Below are positions 30,389-40,094 of a DNA stretch of 64,000 nt, piece after piece. The stretch spans positions 2,046,001 to 2,110,000 of the forward strand of contig NZ_CP092106.1 in the NCBI RefSeq assembly GCF_029016485.1, read 5' to 3'. Both the position numbers and the translations under genes were made by a program. Source of the stretch: Vibrio sp. JC009 (lineage in GTDB: Bacteria; Pseudomonadota; Gammaproteobacteria; Enterobacterales; Vibrionaceae). The stretch's first letter is position 1; the number at the start of each line of letters is the position of its first letter. Below the pieces are notes generated by a model. The model was not told the origin of the DNA and made no database searches. It was given only the letters and a program-made list of their open reading frames with translations.

Positions 30389-30412
30389 AACCGGAGCTTG
30401 CTTGCTCCGGTT
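30389..30412. terminator. Stem-loop between yafO and ndh
   Basis: AACCGGAGC pairs with GCTCCGGTT around TTGCTT, between convergent genes. No long T-run on either side; a modest terminator. Confidence 0.6.
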
Positions 30413-30423
30413 CTAAACCGTAA

Positions 30424-31713
30424 TCAGTGCAATTTTAAGTTTGGCCTAAGAACTCTGTTAATTCTTCCCACCAACATCATCAATGCTGTTTTGACCACTC
30501 CATGCAATGCCATCTGATGCATTCTGTATAACGAAATATACACCATGCGAGCAATACGCCCTTCAACCATCATTGAACCCTTGGTCAAATTGCCCATCAG
30601 GCTACCAACAGTTGAAAAGTTACTTAGTGAAACCAGAGAGCCATGGTCCTTGTAGATATAGGCTTTCAACGATTTATTATTCAGCTTTGCGATGATATTA
30701 CTAAACGCCTGATCTGCCATCTGGTGTGCTGCCTGAGCACGTGGCGGAACAAAAGAACCATCAGGCTGTGTGCACTGAGCCAGATCACCGATGACAAAAA
30801 TATCGTCATCCCGGGTTGTCTGCAGGGTATCTTTTACAACCAGTTGATTAATACGGTTTGTCTCAAGGCCAGCAATATCTTTAATAAAATCAGGAGCCTT
30901 GATCCCAGCGGCCCAGACCATGATTTGTGCGGGGATCTTTTCCCCATCCTTTGTAGTCAGACCATCAGACTCTGCTTTTGTTACCATGGTCGTAGTACGT
31001 ACATTCACACCCAGCCTGGTTAACTCACTATGTGCAGAAGACGAAATACGAGGAGGAAGAGCCGGCAATATACGCTCCCCGGCTTCAATCAGGTTCACAT
31101 TCAGCTTACTCGAATCTAAGTCATCAAACCCATAAGCTTGGAGTTCTTTAATCGCGTTATGAAGCTCTGCGCTAAGCTCAACACCGGTTGCACCAGCTCC
31201 GACAATCGCAATATCTACCGTTCCATTGTAATCCTTCCAGTGAAGCTTGAAGAATTCGTTGTTCATCTCTTCCCGGAAGCGACGTGCCTGTTCTGGACTA
31301 TCAAGGAAGATGCAGTTTTCACGCACCCCGGAAGTATTAAAATCGTTGGAAGTAGAGCCGATTGCCATCACCAGAATATCGTAGGGGAACTGTCTGGTTG
31401 GCATCACCTGCTCGCCTTTTTCATCGTATGCTGCGCTTAGGGTAATAAATTTCCCTTCGCGGTCGATGTTTTCAAGGGATCCTAAGCGGAATCTAAAGCC
31501 GTGATTCTTGGCATGCGCGCGATAGCTAAGCGCATCGACACCTTCATCCAAGGAACCCGTTGCCACTTCATGCAGCAATGGCTTCCACAAATGGCTGGCC
31601 TTACGGTCAATCAGGGTGATTTCCGCTTTGCCTTTACGGCCCAATTTGCGGCCTAGCTTTGTCGCCAACTCCAGACCACCGGCACCACCACCTACTACAA
31701 CAATGCGAGTCAT
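30424..31713 (-). CDS. ndh: NADH:ubiquinone oxidoreductase, type II
   Basis: 429 residues. FAD-binding [14 protein letters not shown] at the N-terminus and NADH-binding [14 protein letters not shown] near 165-180, with the AAGIKAPDF segment of NDH-2 enzymes. Single-subunit, non-proton-pumping, membrane-associated through its C-terminal amphipathic region. It oxidises NADH with quinone under aerobic growth. Two perfect FNR boxes lie upstream, in line with the known FNR repression of E. coli ndh. Confidence 0.96.
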   Translation of the reverse strand: MTRIVVVGGGAGGLELATKLGRKLGRKGKAEITLIDRKASHLWKPLLHEVATGSLDEGVDALSYRAHAKNHGFRFRLGSLENIDREGKFITLSAAYDEKGEQVMPTRQFPYDILVMAIGSTSNDFNTSGVRENCIFLDSPEQARRFREEMNNEFFKLHWKDYNGTVDIAIVGAGATGVELSAELHNAIKELQAYGFDDLDSSKLNVNLIEAGERILPALPPRISSSAHSELTRLGVNVRTTTMVTKAESDGLTTKDGEKIPAQIMVWAAGIKAPDFIKDIAGLETNRINQLVVKDTLQTTRDDDIFVIGDLAQCTQPDGSFVPPRAQAAHQMADQAFSNIIAKLNNKSLKAYIYKDHGSLVSLSNFSTVGSLMGNLTKGSMMVEGRIARMVYISLYRMHQMALHGVVKTALMMLVGRINRVLRPNLKLH

Positions 31714-31848
31714 AACAATACTCCTTAAGAAGACTAAACCTATATCTGGCCCGGTTTTACCCCAGCCATGAGAATTTTTGATTTACTTAGCTATACCGGG
31801 TGCTTATGCACCTCTTGATTTTGCTGACTTTATTTGCCTCAACTTTTT

Positions 31849-31862
31849 TTGATATAAATCAA
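31849..31862. promoter_or_regulatory. FNR box, ndh-proximal
   Basis: TTGAT-ATAA-ATCAA, a perfect match to the FNR consensus, centred about 142 bases upstream of the ndh start codon. Confidence 0.85.
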
Positions 31863-31914
31863 TAAAAGTAATAATCCGCATTATATACACGGATTTATTT
31901 CGAGCAAGAAAATT

Positions 31915-31928
31915 TTGATGTAAATCAA
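31915..31928. promoter_or_regulatory. FNR box, ndh-distal
   Basis: TTGAT-GTAA-ATCAA, a second perfect FNR consensus, 66 bases further upstream. E. coli ndh is likewise controlled by two FNR sites. Confidence 0.85.
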
Positions 31929-31986
31929 TTTTTAGTTATTTAGAAACTCTTAAAAGATGTGCTGTTGGTGGAAGTTTTTAGTCAGG

Positions 31987-32017
31987 TATGCGTTCCCACG
32001 CAGAGCGTGGGAACGAG
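31987..32017. repeat. CGTTCCCACGC-type palindromic repeat, copy 3
   Basis: TATGCGTTCCCACGC-AGA-GCGTGGGAACGAG: the most regular hairpin of the family, related to 8750-8781 and 8871-8902. It lies between ycfP and the ndh promoter region (the 339-base gap 31714-32052), whose other contents are the FNR boxes. Confidence 0.8.
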
Positions 32018-32052
32018 GAAATCAGGGGTAATTGTTTGAAATAACAGGAAGG

Positions 32053-32595
32053 TTATTCAGCGTCCTTAAACGCCTTCATTCTCTGAAGGTGCTGGGAGAT
32101 TTTCTTAAACTTATGCGTCTGAGTCTCATCCCAGATGATTTCATAATAGTCTTCCAGCTCACCGGCCAGAGCCTTAGTGTCATGAACTTCATTGTTGCTA
32201 GAAAGCACAACCAGACATTTGCCGCTGTTCTTTCTTCTGAATTCAGAAACACATTTAGTGGCAATATCTTCATACTCTTCAGGGCGGTCAATTTTTCCCT
32301 GCATATTCTGCTCAGGGTGCAGATTTGGATTGAATATCACCTGCTTGATCCCGCACAAAAAGCCGACCCTCTCAGACCAGTAACCGCCAAGCCCAACACC
32401 GCAAATAATCGGGTTTGGATCACCGGACTGCTCAATAACTTTATGTACTTCTTTTAACAAGTGTTGCATATCATGCTTAGGATGAAGGGTGCTGTAGTTG
32501 ATAAACCTTACATCATCATCGATAAACTGAAGCTGCAGAACCTTTTCGTGGTTACCAGGGCTTGTTGAGTCAAAGCCGTGTAAATATATAATCAT
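32053..32595 (-). CDS. ycfP: YcfP family alpha/beta-hydrolase-like protein
   Basis: 180 residues, the same as E. coli YcfP, starting [10 protein letters not shown] at 32595 behind GGGAGGTACC; a longer frame to 32664 is not supported. Very high similarity to YcfP, including [11 protein letters not shown] and [10 protein letters not shown]. The nucleophile elbow reads GVGLG, with Gly instead of the catalytic Ser, so it may not be a hydrolase. Function unknown. Downstream of thiK. Confidence 0.93.
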   Translation of the reverse strand: MIIYLHGFDSTSPGNHEKVLQLQFIDDDVRFINYSTLHPKHDMQHLLKEVHKVIEQSGDPNPIICGVGLGGYWSERVGFLCGIKQVIFNPNLHPEQNMQGKIDRPEEYEDIATKCVSEFRRKNSGKCLVVLSSNNEVHDTKALAGELEDYYEIIWDETQTHKFKKISQHLQRMKAFKDAE

Positions 32596-32683
32596 GGTAC
32601 CTCCCCACTCCTTGTCGGCACTTATCGTTTGAACTTCTTCACTAAATTTACCACGAATCAACAAGTTTGAAACATTTTATTGT

Positions 32684-33538
32684 TTAAAACTTAAGTTTTA
32701 TCCTGTGGGCCTCTTCCAGGTAGCGCTCATCCTGCCAGATCTGGTGCCCGATAAGGTACCAGAGCATGGCCATCATACGGTTTCTCGGCATCCACTGGTT
32801 TATTCCCACAAGCCAGGCCCCCGTATCTTCGATTCGTCTGATCTTGCAGTAGTTCTCCACCGCACGTGGCATATCAATTTCTGAAATATCGATGGTCATC
32901 GCCAGATCCATTCTCGGGTCAGCAACTCCGGCGTATTCCCAGTCAATGACCCTTATGCCTTTGCTGGTCATAATCAGGTTATAGATACCCAGATCCATAT
33001 GGCAAAGCGTCGGCTCAACCGGCTCGATAATGGGCTGCTCACGATAGGAGAGGTAAATCTCTTCAAACTCTTTTTCCACCGGCTTGCTTTTTAGCTGATG
33101 CCAGTAGCCGTCCACTTTTGCGGTGTAAGAGAAGAGCGGGATCGGTTTGCTGTGAATATCCACGGAATGAATTCTTGCCAGCGTGCTGACCAGTTCAATT
33201 TCCCCGACAGGAAAACTGCTGTCCGGATCGTCCTCCTCTATCCACTCAACCAGCAATCCCGCATGATTAAGATAAGCGGCATCCGGGGCCAGGTGGCACT
33301 CCTCAAGCGACTCAAGCAGTCTGTGCTCTTTCATTCTGGATATGCCAAACGCGTGTGAAGCTGCAGAAACGGGACGCCAGACAAAACTCTCCCCCTGAGT
33401 TGAAGTCACTTTCCAGCAACGGTTGGTAAGGCCGCCGGAAAGCAGTTCTGCCATTTTAGGGGGGGAACGGAAATAGGTTTCCAGAGAAGCGAGAGATTCA
33501 TCAAGAGAAGTGGCTTCATTCCATGTCATTTTTGCCAT
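32684..33538 (-). CDS. thiK: Thiamine kinase-like phosphotransferase
   Basis: 284 residues. APH-fold kinase: CHMDLGIYNLI (catalytic loop) and VIDWEYAG (metal-binding). Position between lpoB and ycfP matches E. coli ycfN (thiK), which phosphorylates thiamine for salvage. Choline-kinase-like activity is the alternative. Start ATG has AGAGGT ahead. Confidence 0.8.
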   Translation of the reverse strand: MAKMTWNEATSLDESLASLETYFRSPPKMAELLSGGLTNRCWKVTSTQGESFVWRPVSAASHAFGISRMKEHRLLESLEECHLAPDAAYLNHAGLLVEWIEEDDPDSSFPVGEIELVSTLARIHSVDIHSKPIPLFSYTAKVDGYWHQLKSKPVEKEFEEIYLSYREQPIIEPVEPTLCHMDLGIYNLIMTSKGIRVIDWEYAGVADPRMDLAMTIDISEIDMPRAVENYCKIRRIEDTGAWLVGINQWMPRNRMMAMLWYLIGHQIWQDERYLEEAHRIKLKF

Positions 33539-33573
33539 TGAAATACCTCTCTGAAAAATCGCTCCCGGTTAGC

Positions 33574-33597
33574 AGCCAGAGCCGGTTGGCCCTGGCT
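33574..33597. terminator. Stem-loop between lpoB and thiK
   Basis: AGCCAG-A-GCC pairs with GGC-C-CTGGCT around GGTT. No T-run; may be an intra-operon processing or attenuating structure. Confidence 0.45.
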
Positions 33598-33617
33598 TCG
33601 GAATGGGTGCAAACGGA

Positions 33618-34208
33618 TTAAAAACCGATCAGGCTTTTTGACTCCTGCTTACGGATTTCTGTTTCGTCAGCCCACTCAATCAGGCCGCTTTGCAGATCCA
33701 TAAGGCGCATCGTCATTTTATAGTATACGTCTTTATCGCTGCCTGCCTGCTTAACAATACTGGACAGGTTACCGTAAAGCATATACTGAGCGCCGACCAT
33801 CTTACCGAACTGAATAGCGTTGCTCTGATCCGCCAGCTCATCGTTGTTCTGGAACTTCAGCTGCTTACGCACAGATTCCACACGACCCATATCCACAAAA
33901 CGGAATTTACCTGAGTTCAGCATTTTAGTACTGACTGAGTCGGTAATGGATTCGGTGTCGATATGCTCACTGGTTTTGTTCTTAATGCGCTCAACAAAAA
34001 CGATTGGGCGGCTGTCTCTGGTGATGACCGCCACAGAGCCGGACATCAGCATGCTATCAACCATATCAACCGCAATTTTCTGCAGATCACTTGAACCAAA
34101 GTCAATTGTCGTTGTTTCTACTGCCTGCGCATCACCGTAACTTACTCTATTGGAACAACCACCCAGGATCACAGCCAGGCCTAGTAACGCAATAATACTT
34201 TTTTTCAT
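33618..34208 (-). CDS. lpoB: Penicillin-binding protein activator LpoB
   Basis: 196 residues. Lipobox LGGC directs it to the outer membrane. The globular domain carries the LpoB features (SSDLQKIAVDMVDSML, FRFVDMGRVESVRKQL, GAQYMLYGNLSSI). In E. coli LpoB reaches through peptidoglycan to activate PBP1B. Sits in the hinT-COG3014-ycfL-lpoB-thiK series, as in enterobacteria. The linker between lipobox and domain looks short. Confidence 0.94.
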   Translation of the reverse strand: MKKSIIALLGLAVILGGCSNRVSYGDAQAVETTTIDFGSSDLQKIAVDMVDSMLMSGSVAVITRDSRPIVFVERIKNKTSEHIDTESITDSVSTKMLNSGKFRFVDMGRVESVRKQLKFQNNDELADQSNAIQFGKMVGAQYMLYGNLSSIVKQAGSDKDVYYKMTMRLMDLQSGLIEWADETEIRKQESKSLIGF

Positions 34209-34224
34209 TATTTGGATTCCTCAA

Positions 34225-34614
34225 TTAATCTGCTTGACGAATTTGAACACGGAACTGCTTACCATTTGGGTTCACAGACACCTCAGAGATCGTCACTGTC
34301 TCAAAGCCTCTAACCAAAGTCTGTTTCCAGGCTGCAAGCTTTGAATTCACCTCAAGACCATCATTGTCATACCAGTAATAACGGTACTGGATATTCTGAT
34401 CGCCTTTGTACTGGCTTGTTAATGTAACGACACCACGGGCGTGTCCATCAACATCTGTGGTTGCGATATTATCGATAATCAGGCGGCCACCCAGAACATT
34501 GTCACCAAACAGGACATTCTGAGTATCCCCTTCCACTCTTAAACCGGCTGTGTTTTTAGTACAACCTGCGATCGCCAATACAGCCACTAACGCCATCATT
34601 ATATTTTTCATCAT
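34225..34614 (-). CDS. ycfL: YcfL family lipoprotein
   Basis: 129 residues with a lipoprotein signal (AIAGC). The mature domain (GGRLIIDNI, RYYWYDNDGLEV, VRGFETVTI) matches the YcfL/DUF1425 family, of unknown role, encoded beside lpoB in many gammaproteobacteria. The ATG overlaps the upstream stop (ATGA), so translation is coupled. Confidence 0.9.
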   Translation of the reverse strand: MMKNIMMALVAVLAIAGCTKNTAGLRVEGDTQNVLFGDNVLGGRLIIDNIATTDVDGHARGVVTLTSQYKGDQNIQYRYYWYDNDGLEVNSKLAAWKQTLVRGFETVTISEVSVNPNGKQFRVQIRQAD

Positions 34615-35999
34615 AATGTCCCCAATTGCTTATGCCAAACTGTGGCACCTTCCCCTTGTCGCGAAATCCAGACCAAAGCAGTGCGCCCGCCTTTTACTGA
34701 AATATCGTAGAGTCTTCCGTTTATGTCCAGCTGGTGCTCACCTGCCGGTACAACCATTGAACTACTGTAAACCTCTGCAGGCAACGTCTGCCAGCTGCGG
34801 GTATCCGGTTGCTCAGTTAAAATGTTCCACACATTAAAGAGCAGATTTCCCAGCTCATCACCGTTAGTGGCCTCTCGCCTTATCTGCTCTTTCATCACCA
34901 GCCTCAGAGCCTGCCGCATCACCATTGCCGGCATACGCTCAGTCAAATCCTGTCTGGCCATCAGGTTCACATCTACAAGTTTAGATTCTGACAGCGTTTT
35001 GTCATCTAATTTCAGGCTGTTATACCTTTCCGTCACCTGATTCGGATAATAGGGCAAAGCTAATGTGTAAAATGCGGTCCCTTTGTGTCCGTATATCGGC
35101 AGTGACTGCTGCCAGCCATCTCTCGCAAATACCGTTCCCTGCTCATCGATAACGATAATCTGAGCCTCATCAGCCGATAAAGCCGCCGGTTCCTGATACT
35201 GACCTCTGAGTTTGGCAAGATCCTGGCTCATCCCCAGTTTCTTCGCCACTCTGATAGCACCTTCGGCAACCTGACGGTTTTGCGGAAGAACCGCCAGCGC
35301 TCTTTTATAGTCAATATAAGCGTCGTTTAGTTCATTTGCCGTTTCATATAAAAGCGCAGAAAGATAGAAAAGATAACCGTTCTGGGTTGCCTGAAGCGTC
35401 TTTCCTGCATCCGGATACTGAGAAAGAACAGAGCCCAGGCTGGCACTCATACCGTTGGATTTCATCTCCTGCTCAGCAGAATCCAATTCATCCTGACGCT
35501 TCTGTTTTGCTCTTTCCTGAACCTGATTGGCTTTTCTTACCTCCACCAGCGCCCCTTCCAGCGAGTTACTCTGAAGGTAGTTCAGGCCCAGATACAGATG
35601 CAAAAAACCTAATTCGTAGTCTGCCGGAGAGTAAGACTGCAGGTTATCGTTAACCGCCAGAGCACCAACGCTGTTTAATGATTCAGACACGGAAACCACA
35701 GCCTGATCCTGTTGCTCCCGCACAGCAATTTCACTCTGCTCAAAATAATCCAGACTGCTTGGATAGGCCTGATTCAGAAAGGTTACCCTTCCCTTTTCCA
35801 TATTATCCAGAATATCACCGGCCGTGGAGTCGGGAAGCAACTCTTCTGCTTCCTGATACTGACCGGACTGAACCGCAGAATAAACCGCATTGTTCTGTGC
35901 GCTGTAGTGACTGAACATATTGCCTGCGGACATGTTCGCACAGGCAGAAATAACAGCAGTACTCAGAGAAATAAAGGCTAAGCGCGTAATATTCTTCAC
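34611..35999 (-). CDS. COG3014 family lipoprotein
   Basis: 462 residues from a GTG at 35999 (VKNITRLAFISLSTAVISAC), which has GAGG six bases ahead and begins a proper lipoprotein signal; the ATG at 36035 would add a misplaced N-terminus. Lipobox VISAC. Mature region has tetratricopeptide-like helices (LYLGLNYLQSNSLEGALVEVRKA) and a C-terminal beta domain. The family co-occurs with lpoB and ycfL; the function is unknown but an envelope role is likely. Confidence 0.85.
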   Translation of the reverse strand: MKNITRLAFISLSTAVISACANMSAGNMFSHYSAQNNAVYSAVQSGQYQEAEELLPDSTAGDILDNMEKGRVTFLNQAYPSSLDYFEQSEIAVREQQDQAVVSVSESLNSVGALAVNDNLQSYSPADYELGFLHLYLGLNYLQSNSLEGALVEVRKANQVQERAKQKRQDELDSAEQEMKSNGMSASLGSVLSQYPDAGKTLQATQNGYLFYLSALLYETANELNDAYIDYKRALAVLPQNRQVAEGAIRVAKKLGMSQDLAKLRGQYQEPAALSADEAQIIVIDEQGTVFARDGWQQSLPIYGHKGTAFYTLALPYYPNQVTERYNSLKLDDKTLSESKLVDVNLMARQDLTERMPAMVMRQALRLVMKEQIRREATNGDELGNLLFNVWNILTEQPDTRSWQTLPAEVYSSSMVVPAGEHQLDINGRLYDISVKGGRTALVWISRQGEGATVWHKQLGTL

Positions 36000-36055
36000 C
36001 GCATACCTCAAATAAAAGAAGGGCACCCAGAACAATCTGTCCTGAGTGCTTTAGA

Positions 36056-36406
36056 TTAACCCAGAATAAGTGGCCCCAGAGGCTTACCACCAAGCAGGTG
36101 CATATGGATATGGTAAACTTCCTGACCGCCATGCGAGTTGCAGTTTACGATTAGACGGTAACCGTTCTCATCGATGCCTTCTTCTTTCGCCAGCTTTTTA
36201 GCCACAGTGAACAGACGTCCCATTGCAAGCTCATCATCGGCTTCAAGATCATTGGTTGTCGGAATAAGTTTATTCGGAACGATAAGAATATGACTCGGCG
36301 CTCTCGGGTTAATGTCTCTGAATGCCGTAACTAAATCGTCCTGATACAAAACATCAGCCGGAATTTCCTTACGAATAATCTTACTGAATATGGTTTCTTC
36401 TGCCAT
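36056..36406 (-). CDS. hinT: Histidine triad purine nucleoside phosphoramidase
   Basis: 116 residues from ATG at 36406 ([14 protein letters not shown]), behind GGAGTTAGAA; ATG at 36418 is less likely. The histidine triad is in [12 protein letters not shown]. HinT hydrolyses AMP-N conjugates such as AMP-lysine. First gene of the lipoprotein series. Confidence 0.95.
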   Translation of the reverse strand: MAEETIFSKIIRKEIPADVLYQDDLVTAFRDINPRAPSHILIVPNKLIPTTNDLEADDELAMGRLFTVAKKLAKEEGIDENGYRLIVNCNSHGGQEVYHIHMHLLGGKPLGPLILG

Positions 36407-36627
36407 TTCTAACTCCAATACTAAGAATCCCTGATTTGTTTTTTAGTATGCGCCATGCGTATATAAATCACAATACAACGACTTACCGGGCGCACAAAAA
36501 ATCAAAACTGAGCACTTAGTCAAGTTATGCATAACGCGCTTCGAGTATCAAATATGTTACAATTTTATCAATTTTTTGGGAGTAAATTACTTCCTGTTAC
36601 CTTCCCTTTTTGATATGGAGAGATTTA

Positions 36628-38619
36628 ATGAAAGGCTCAGTTATCCGGCGAATGTACGCTGGTTTTTCATTAATAGTAATTATGTTTGTTGCCACCATTG
36701 CCCTGATGATAAATGGGATGAACAGCATATACGCTAAGTTTGGTGCGGTATCAGAGAGCTCTCTGCCTTTTGTTTCATTGTCTAATAAGACCAGTGTTCA
36801 GCTGTTATCTTCTGATAAGCTCTTCAAAGATTATCTGACTTCCGATGATCAGGAAAGAATGAAACAGATACGTGAAGAGTTTGTAAAATCGAGACAAACC
36901 TTTAACACAACCCTGGCAGAGCTTGAAAAAGCGAGCCAGATCTATGCCGGTGCGCAAAATAAAATGGCCGACCTAAGGCAGCTCGAAGAGAGCTATTTTA
37001 CAGAAGCAGAAGAAGCCATGGGCAATTTCAGCAGTATGTTTGCTGCTGAAGAAAAAGTCTCTCAGTCCACCAGAGCATTTCAGCGCCTAAATGTCGAGCT
37101 TACCGTGGGAATGAAAGAGCGTGTAGCCAAACAAAAAAGCATCTCTGTAAAACTGATGGCTAAAAGCTATTTCTCCAAACTGGAGGTGGCCTCTGACGTT
37201 ACCGTGGATGCGCTTGCCAGCGCAGATACAGAGCTGGTAAAAAAAGCAGTTGCAGTAAACAAAAAGGCGGTCACTCATCTCAATTACGCTTTCAATGGCC
37301 TGGCAACTCAGTCTCCGGAAATCAAAGCTGAATTTTCAGATTCCGTGGAACAATTTACTCAGGACATAGGCAAACCCGGTGGTGTTCTGGACCAGCACTA
37401 CACCTTCCTTGTATCACAACAAAAGCTCTATCAAAATATTGCCAACCTTACCCGCAAGGTTGATAGCGCAATGGAAATGCTGGATAGTTTTAATCAGCTT
37501 GCGACACAGGATCTGAATAAGTCATTAGAAGAAGCCGGGGAAATCTACGACAACGGTTTACGTAATGCGATTATCATAGGTATCGCCGTGGTACTTATCG
37601 CTGTTGCCATCGGATACCATGTTGCACACAGTGTAAGAGAACCACTGACCCGCATCCTTAAGTCCCTTGAGAGCCTGGCTGAAGGTGATATCACTCAACG
37701 CATTGAAATCCGGTATAACAACGAGTTTTCACGGGTAAGTGGCCACATCAATACGCTGGCAGAAAACCTGCACAGCATTCTTCAAAAGCTGAATGCCGCT
37801 TCCGATAACCTGACTTGTGCAGCCAATACCAATCAGGAAACCTCTGAGTCCGCGCAAAGCCAGCTAAGCCATCAGAGAGAACAAACAGCCAATGTAGCTA
37901 CGGCAATGACAGAGATGGAGCATTCCGTTGTAGAAGTGGCTCAGAGCGCGCAGAACTCCTCAGAAAAAGTTCAGCTAGTCGAAAACGCTTCAGAGTCCGG
38001 CCGCCAGATTATGAGTGACAACATCACCACCATTAACCAGTTGGAAGCCCGGTTAAATGAATCTGTGGATGCGGTCTCTGACGTGCAAAAAATGAGTGCT
38101 GAGATCGGTACAATTCTGGATGTGATTCAGAATATTGCCGAGCAGACCAACCTTCTGGCACTGAATGCCGCCATTGAAGCCGCCCGTGCAGGCGAACAAG
38201 GGCGAGGTTTTGCCGTTGTTGCTGATGAAGTACGGGTTCTGGCTCAGCGCACATCAGAATCGACTTCAGAAATTGAAAATATGATCAGTAACCTTCAATC
38301 CAGCTCCCGCTCTGCCGGTGATGTTATTGAAAGCTGCATGCAGGATATGGAACAGTCTGTTTCGCAGGCTTCTCAGGCCAACAGCGCCATGGAAGAGATT
38401 CAGGCTCTGATCCTGGAGATAAGCCAGTTGAGCACCCACATTTCTCAGGCTGCGGCGGAGCAGACTAAAACCACCTCCGACATAGCAAGAAGCCTGGAAG
38501 ACATTAATCATATTGCGGAAGACAGCCATGAAAAGATGTCTGAAATTACAGCGGTAAACAGTGACCTGACAGGCCTGGCGAAGGAGCAGTCTGACTTAGT
38601 TCATCAATTTAAACTGTAA
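36628..38619 (+). CDS. Methyl-accepting chemotaxis protein
   Basis: 663 residues from ATG at 36628 behind GGAGAGATTTA. First membrane helix at about 8-30, a long all-helical periplasmic sensor (about 31-312), second helix about 313-333 ([19 protein letters not shown]), HAMP, and the cytoplasmic signalling hairpin with tip [20 protein letters not shown]. Glutamine/glutamate pairs suit methylation. The helical sensor suggests an HBM or 4HB_MCP type, ligand unknown. A terminator follows. Confidence 0.95.
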   Translation: MKGSVIRRMYAGFSLIVIMFVATIALMINGMNSIYAKFGAVSESSLPFVSLSNKTSVQLLSSDKLFKDYLTSDDQERMKQIREEFVKSRQTFNTTLAELEKASQIYAGAQNKMADLRQLEESYFTEAEEAMGNFSSMFAAEEKVSQSTRAFQRLNVELTVGMKERVAKQKSISVKLMAKSYFSKLEVASDVTVDALASADTELVKKAVAVNKKAVTHLNYAFNGLATQSPEIKAEFSDSVEQFTQDIGKPGGVLDQHYTFLVSQQKLYQNIANLTRKVDSAMEMLDSFNQLATQDLNKSLEEAGEIYDNGLRNAIIIGIAVVLIAVAIGYHVAHSVREPLTRILKSLESLAEGDITQRIEIRYNNEFSRVSGHINTLAENLHSILQKLNAASDNLTCAANTNQETSESAQSQLSHQREQTANVATAMTEMEHSVVEVAQSAQNSSEKVQLVENASESGRQIMSDNITTINQLEARLNESVDAVSDVQKMSAEIGTILDVIQNIAEQTNLLALNAAIEAARAGEQGRGFAVVADEVRVLAQRTSESTSEIENMISNLQSSSRSAGDVIESCMQDMEQSVSQASQANSAMEEIQALILEISQLSTHISQAAAEQTKTTSDIARSLEDINHIAEDSHEKMSEITAVNSDLTGLAKEQSDLVHQFKL

Positions 38620-38636
38620 ATTGACATTACTTTGAT

Positions 38637-38677
38637 AAAAAACAAGGGCAGATTATTACAATTTGGCCTTGTTTTTT
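38637..38677 (+). terminator. Terminator of the chemoreceptor gene
   Basis: AAAAAACAAGG pairs with CCTTGTTTTTT across a 19-base loop, ending in a T-run. Confidence 0.8.
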
Positions 38678-38695
38678 ATATGGTAAATACCATAT
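38678..38695. promoter_or_regulatory. 18-bp perfect palindrome upstream of the CARF nuclease
   Basis: ATATGGTA-AA-TACCATAT starts right after the terminator and ends 75 bases before the CARF gene. Position and symmetry suggest an operator for a dimeric regulator of that gene. Confidence 0.55.
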
Positions 38696-38770
38696 CTCTA
38701 ATATGTAGGCCGGCGACACCTTTTTTTACCCATTTTCAGCAGGCCATCACTTCTAATAACGAGGACCAAT

Positions 38771-39931
38771 ATGGCCATTCAGGTTGGTATCATAGATCAA
38801 GACCCAATACGACTTGTCACACCGCTGCTGGATCACCGCGCGATATGCGAGCACATCATCTTTATCGGCGACGAAAGTCAGTTCGGTATGTATGAGCGCC
38901 TTAAGCAGGTGCTTGCCCAGAGAGACATCAAAGCTGAGTTTTTTGAGATCCCTTCCATCGTAGACACCGTCCTTATTCGCGAATCTATCCAGAAGCTGGA
39001 GCAGGATCTACTTCAGCGCGGCGATTCCATCAAGCTGAATGCCAGTTGCGGACTTCGGCACAGGCTGCTTACCGTTTACGAGATGTTCCGCAGAAACAGT
39101 TGGGAAATATTTGTGGTAGAACCTAACAGCGACAAGATCTGCTGGCTCTACCCGGAAAACCTGCCTGATATTCAGGTCGCCGACAAAATTACCATTTCAG
39201 ATTACCTCACCATCTTTGGTGCCAGAGCTGAATTTAATGAACAGGAAATCCCGGAGCAGCTTAACCTGAAGCTCTATAAGCTAGGGCAGAAGTGGGCAGG
39301 CAACGCACTTGAATTAGGTCCGGGCCTTGCCACGCTAAACTATCTGGCCACCACCTGTCGTAAAGAGCAAAAACTGGATGTGGCACTGACAGAAAAGCAA
39401 CAGGGCTACCGTGAGCTGAATATGCTGCTGACAGACCTGGTAGACACTGAACTGGCAGACTATGAAAACGGCATTCTGACCTTTAAAAGCGAAGATGCCC
39501 GACGCTTCTCCAACGGCGAATGGCTGGAAACTCTGGTTCACAGCACAGTAAAACAGATCCAGGATGAGCTGCCGACCATTCAGGACCACTCCCTGAATGT
39601 TCAGGTCTACCGCCAGCTTGGCGAGCGCGAAGTCAGAAACGAGCTGGATGTGGCATCCGTGGTCAATAACAAGCTGCATATCATCGAATGTAAGACCAAA
39701 GGCATGCGCGACGACGGCGATGACACACTATACAAACTGGAATCACTAAGAGACCTGCTGGGCGGTCTTCAGGCAAGAGCTATGCTGGTCAGCTTCCGCC
39801 CTCTTCGCCACAACGATATTACCCGCGCAGAAGATCTGGGCCTGGCGCTTATCGGGCCGGATGAGCTAAAGCAGCTTAAGGAACATTTGCATGCATGGTT
39901 TGATGCGGCTGGGGGGCATGAGGGGTTATAG
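38771..39931 (+). CDS. Stand-alone CARF-PD-(D/E)XK nuclease (DUF1887, VC1899/Card1-like)
   Basis: 386 residues, ATG behind GAGGACCAAT. The N-terminal half (about 1-150) is a CARF-type Rossmann domain with the ligand loop LNASCGLRHRLL near 89-100. A linker domain follows, then a PD-(D/E)XK nuclease at about 245-375: Glu250/Glu253 in NGEWLE, Asp293 in NELD, Glu306-Cys-Lys308 in IIECKTK. This is the fold of V. cholerae VC1899 and of CRISPR-associated Card1/Can2, where cyclic oligoadenylate bound by CARF activates DNA/RNA cleavage. No cas gene or CRISPR array is present in the window, so the activator is unknown. Located after the chemoreceptor, as I recall for VC1898-VC1899. Confidence 0.92.
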   Translation: MAIQVGIIDQDPIRLVTPLLDHRAICEHIIFIGDESQFGMYERLKQVLAQRDIKAEFFEIPSIVDTVLIRESIQKLEQDLLQRGDSIKLNASCGLRHRLLTVYEMFRRNSWEIFVVEPNSDKICWLYPENLPDIQVADKITISDYLTIFGARAEFNEQEIPEQLNLKLYKLGQKWAGNALELGPGLATLNYLATTCRKEQKLDVALTEKQQGYRELNMLLTDLVDTELADYENGILTFKSEDARRFSNGEWLETLVHSTVKQIQDELPTIQDHSLNVQVYRQLGEREVRNELDVASVVNNKLHIIECKTKGMRDDGDDTLYKLESLRDLLGGLQARAMLVSFRPLRHNDITRAEDLGLALIGPDELKQLKEHLHAWFDAAGGHEGL

Positions 39932-39933
39932 GC

Positions 39934-39950
39934 CTATGGGGCTATGGGGG
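39934..39950 (-). repeat. CTATGGGG repeat, left side
   Basis: Two copies of CTATGGGG begin three bases after the CARF stop codon. They are the reverse complement of the longer run at 40059-40090, on the other side of the terminator. Confidence 0.7.
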
Positions 39951-39991
39951 CGGTCGCTTCGCTTCCTGCTGGGCCCTGGGAATACGAACAC

Positions 39992-40021
39992 AAAAAGCTC
40001 TGCACTACTGCAGAGCTTTTT
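39992..40021. terminator. Rho-independent terminator, bidirectional
   Basis: AAAAAGCTCTGCA pairs with TGCAGAGCTTTTT around CTAC, serving the CARF gene (+) and udp (-). Confidence 0.92.
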
Positions 40022-40058
40022 TATAACTATAGATCATGCTACTTTCCAGGACCAAGAG

Positions 40059-40090
40059 CCCCATAGCCCATAGCCCATAGCCCATAGCCC
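40059..40090 (+). repeat. CCCATAG tandem heptamer, four copies
   Basis: CCCATAG repeated four times (the first with an extra C), ending in CCC, just downstream of the udp stop codon. Tandem heptamers of this type may vary in number between strains. Confidence 0.85.
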
Positions 40091-40094
40091 AAAA

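Noticed and set aside
40059..40090. CCCATAG run considered as a CRISPR-like array
   Set aside because: The units are contiguous heptamers with no spacers; it is a simple tandem repeat.
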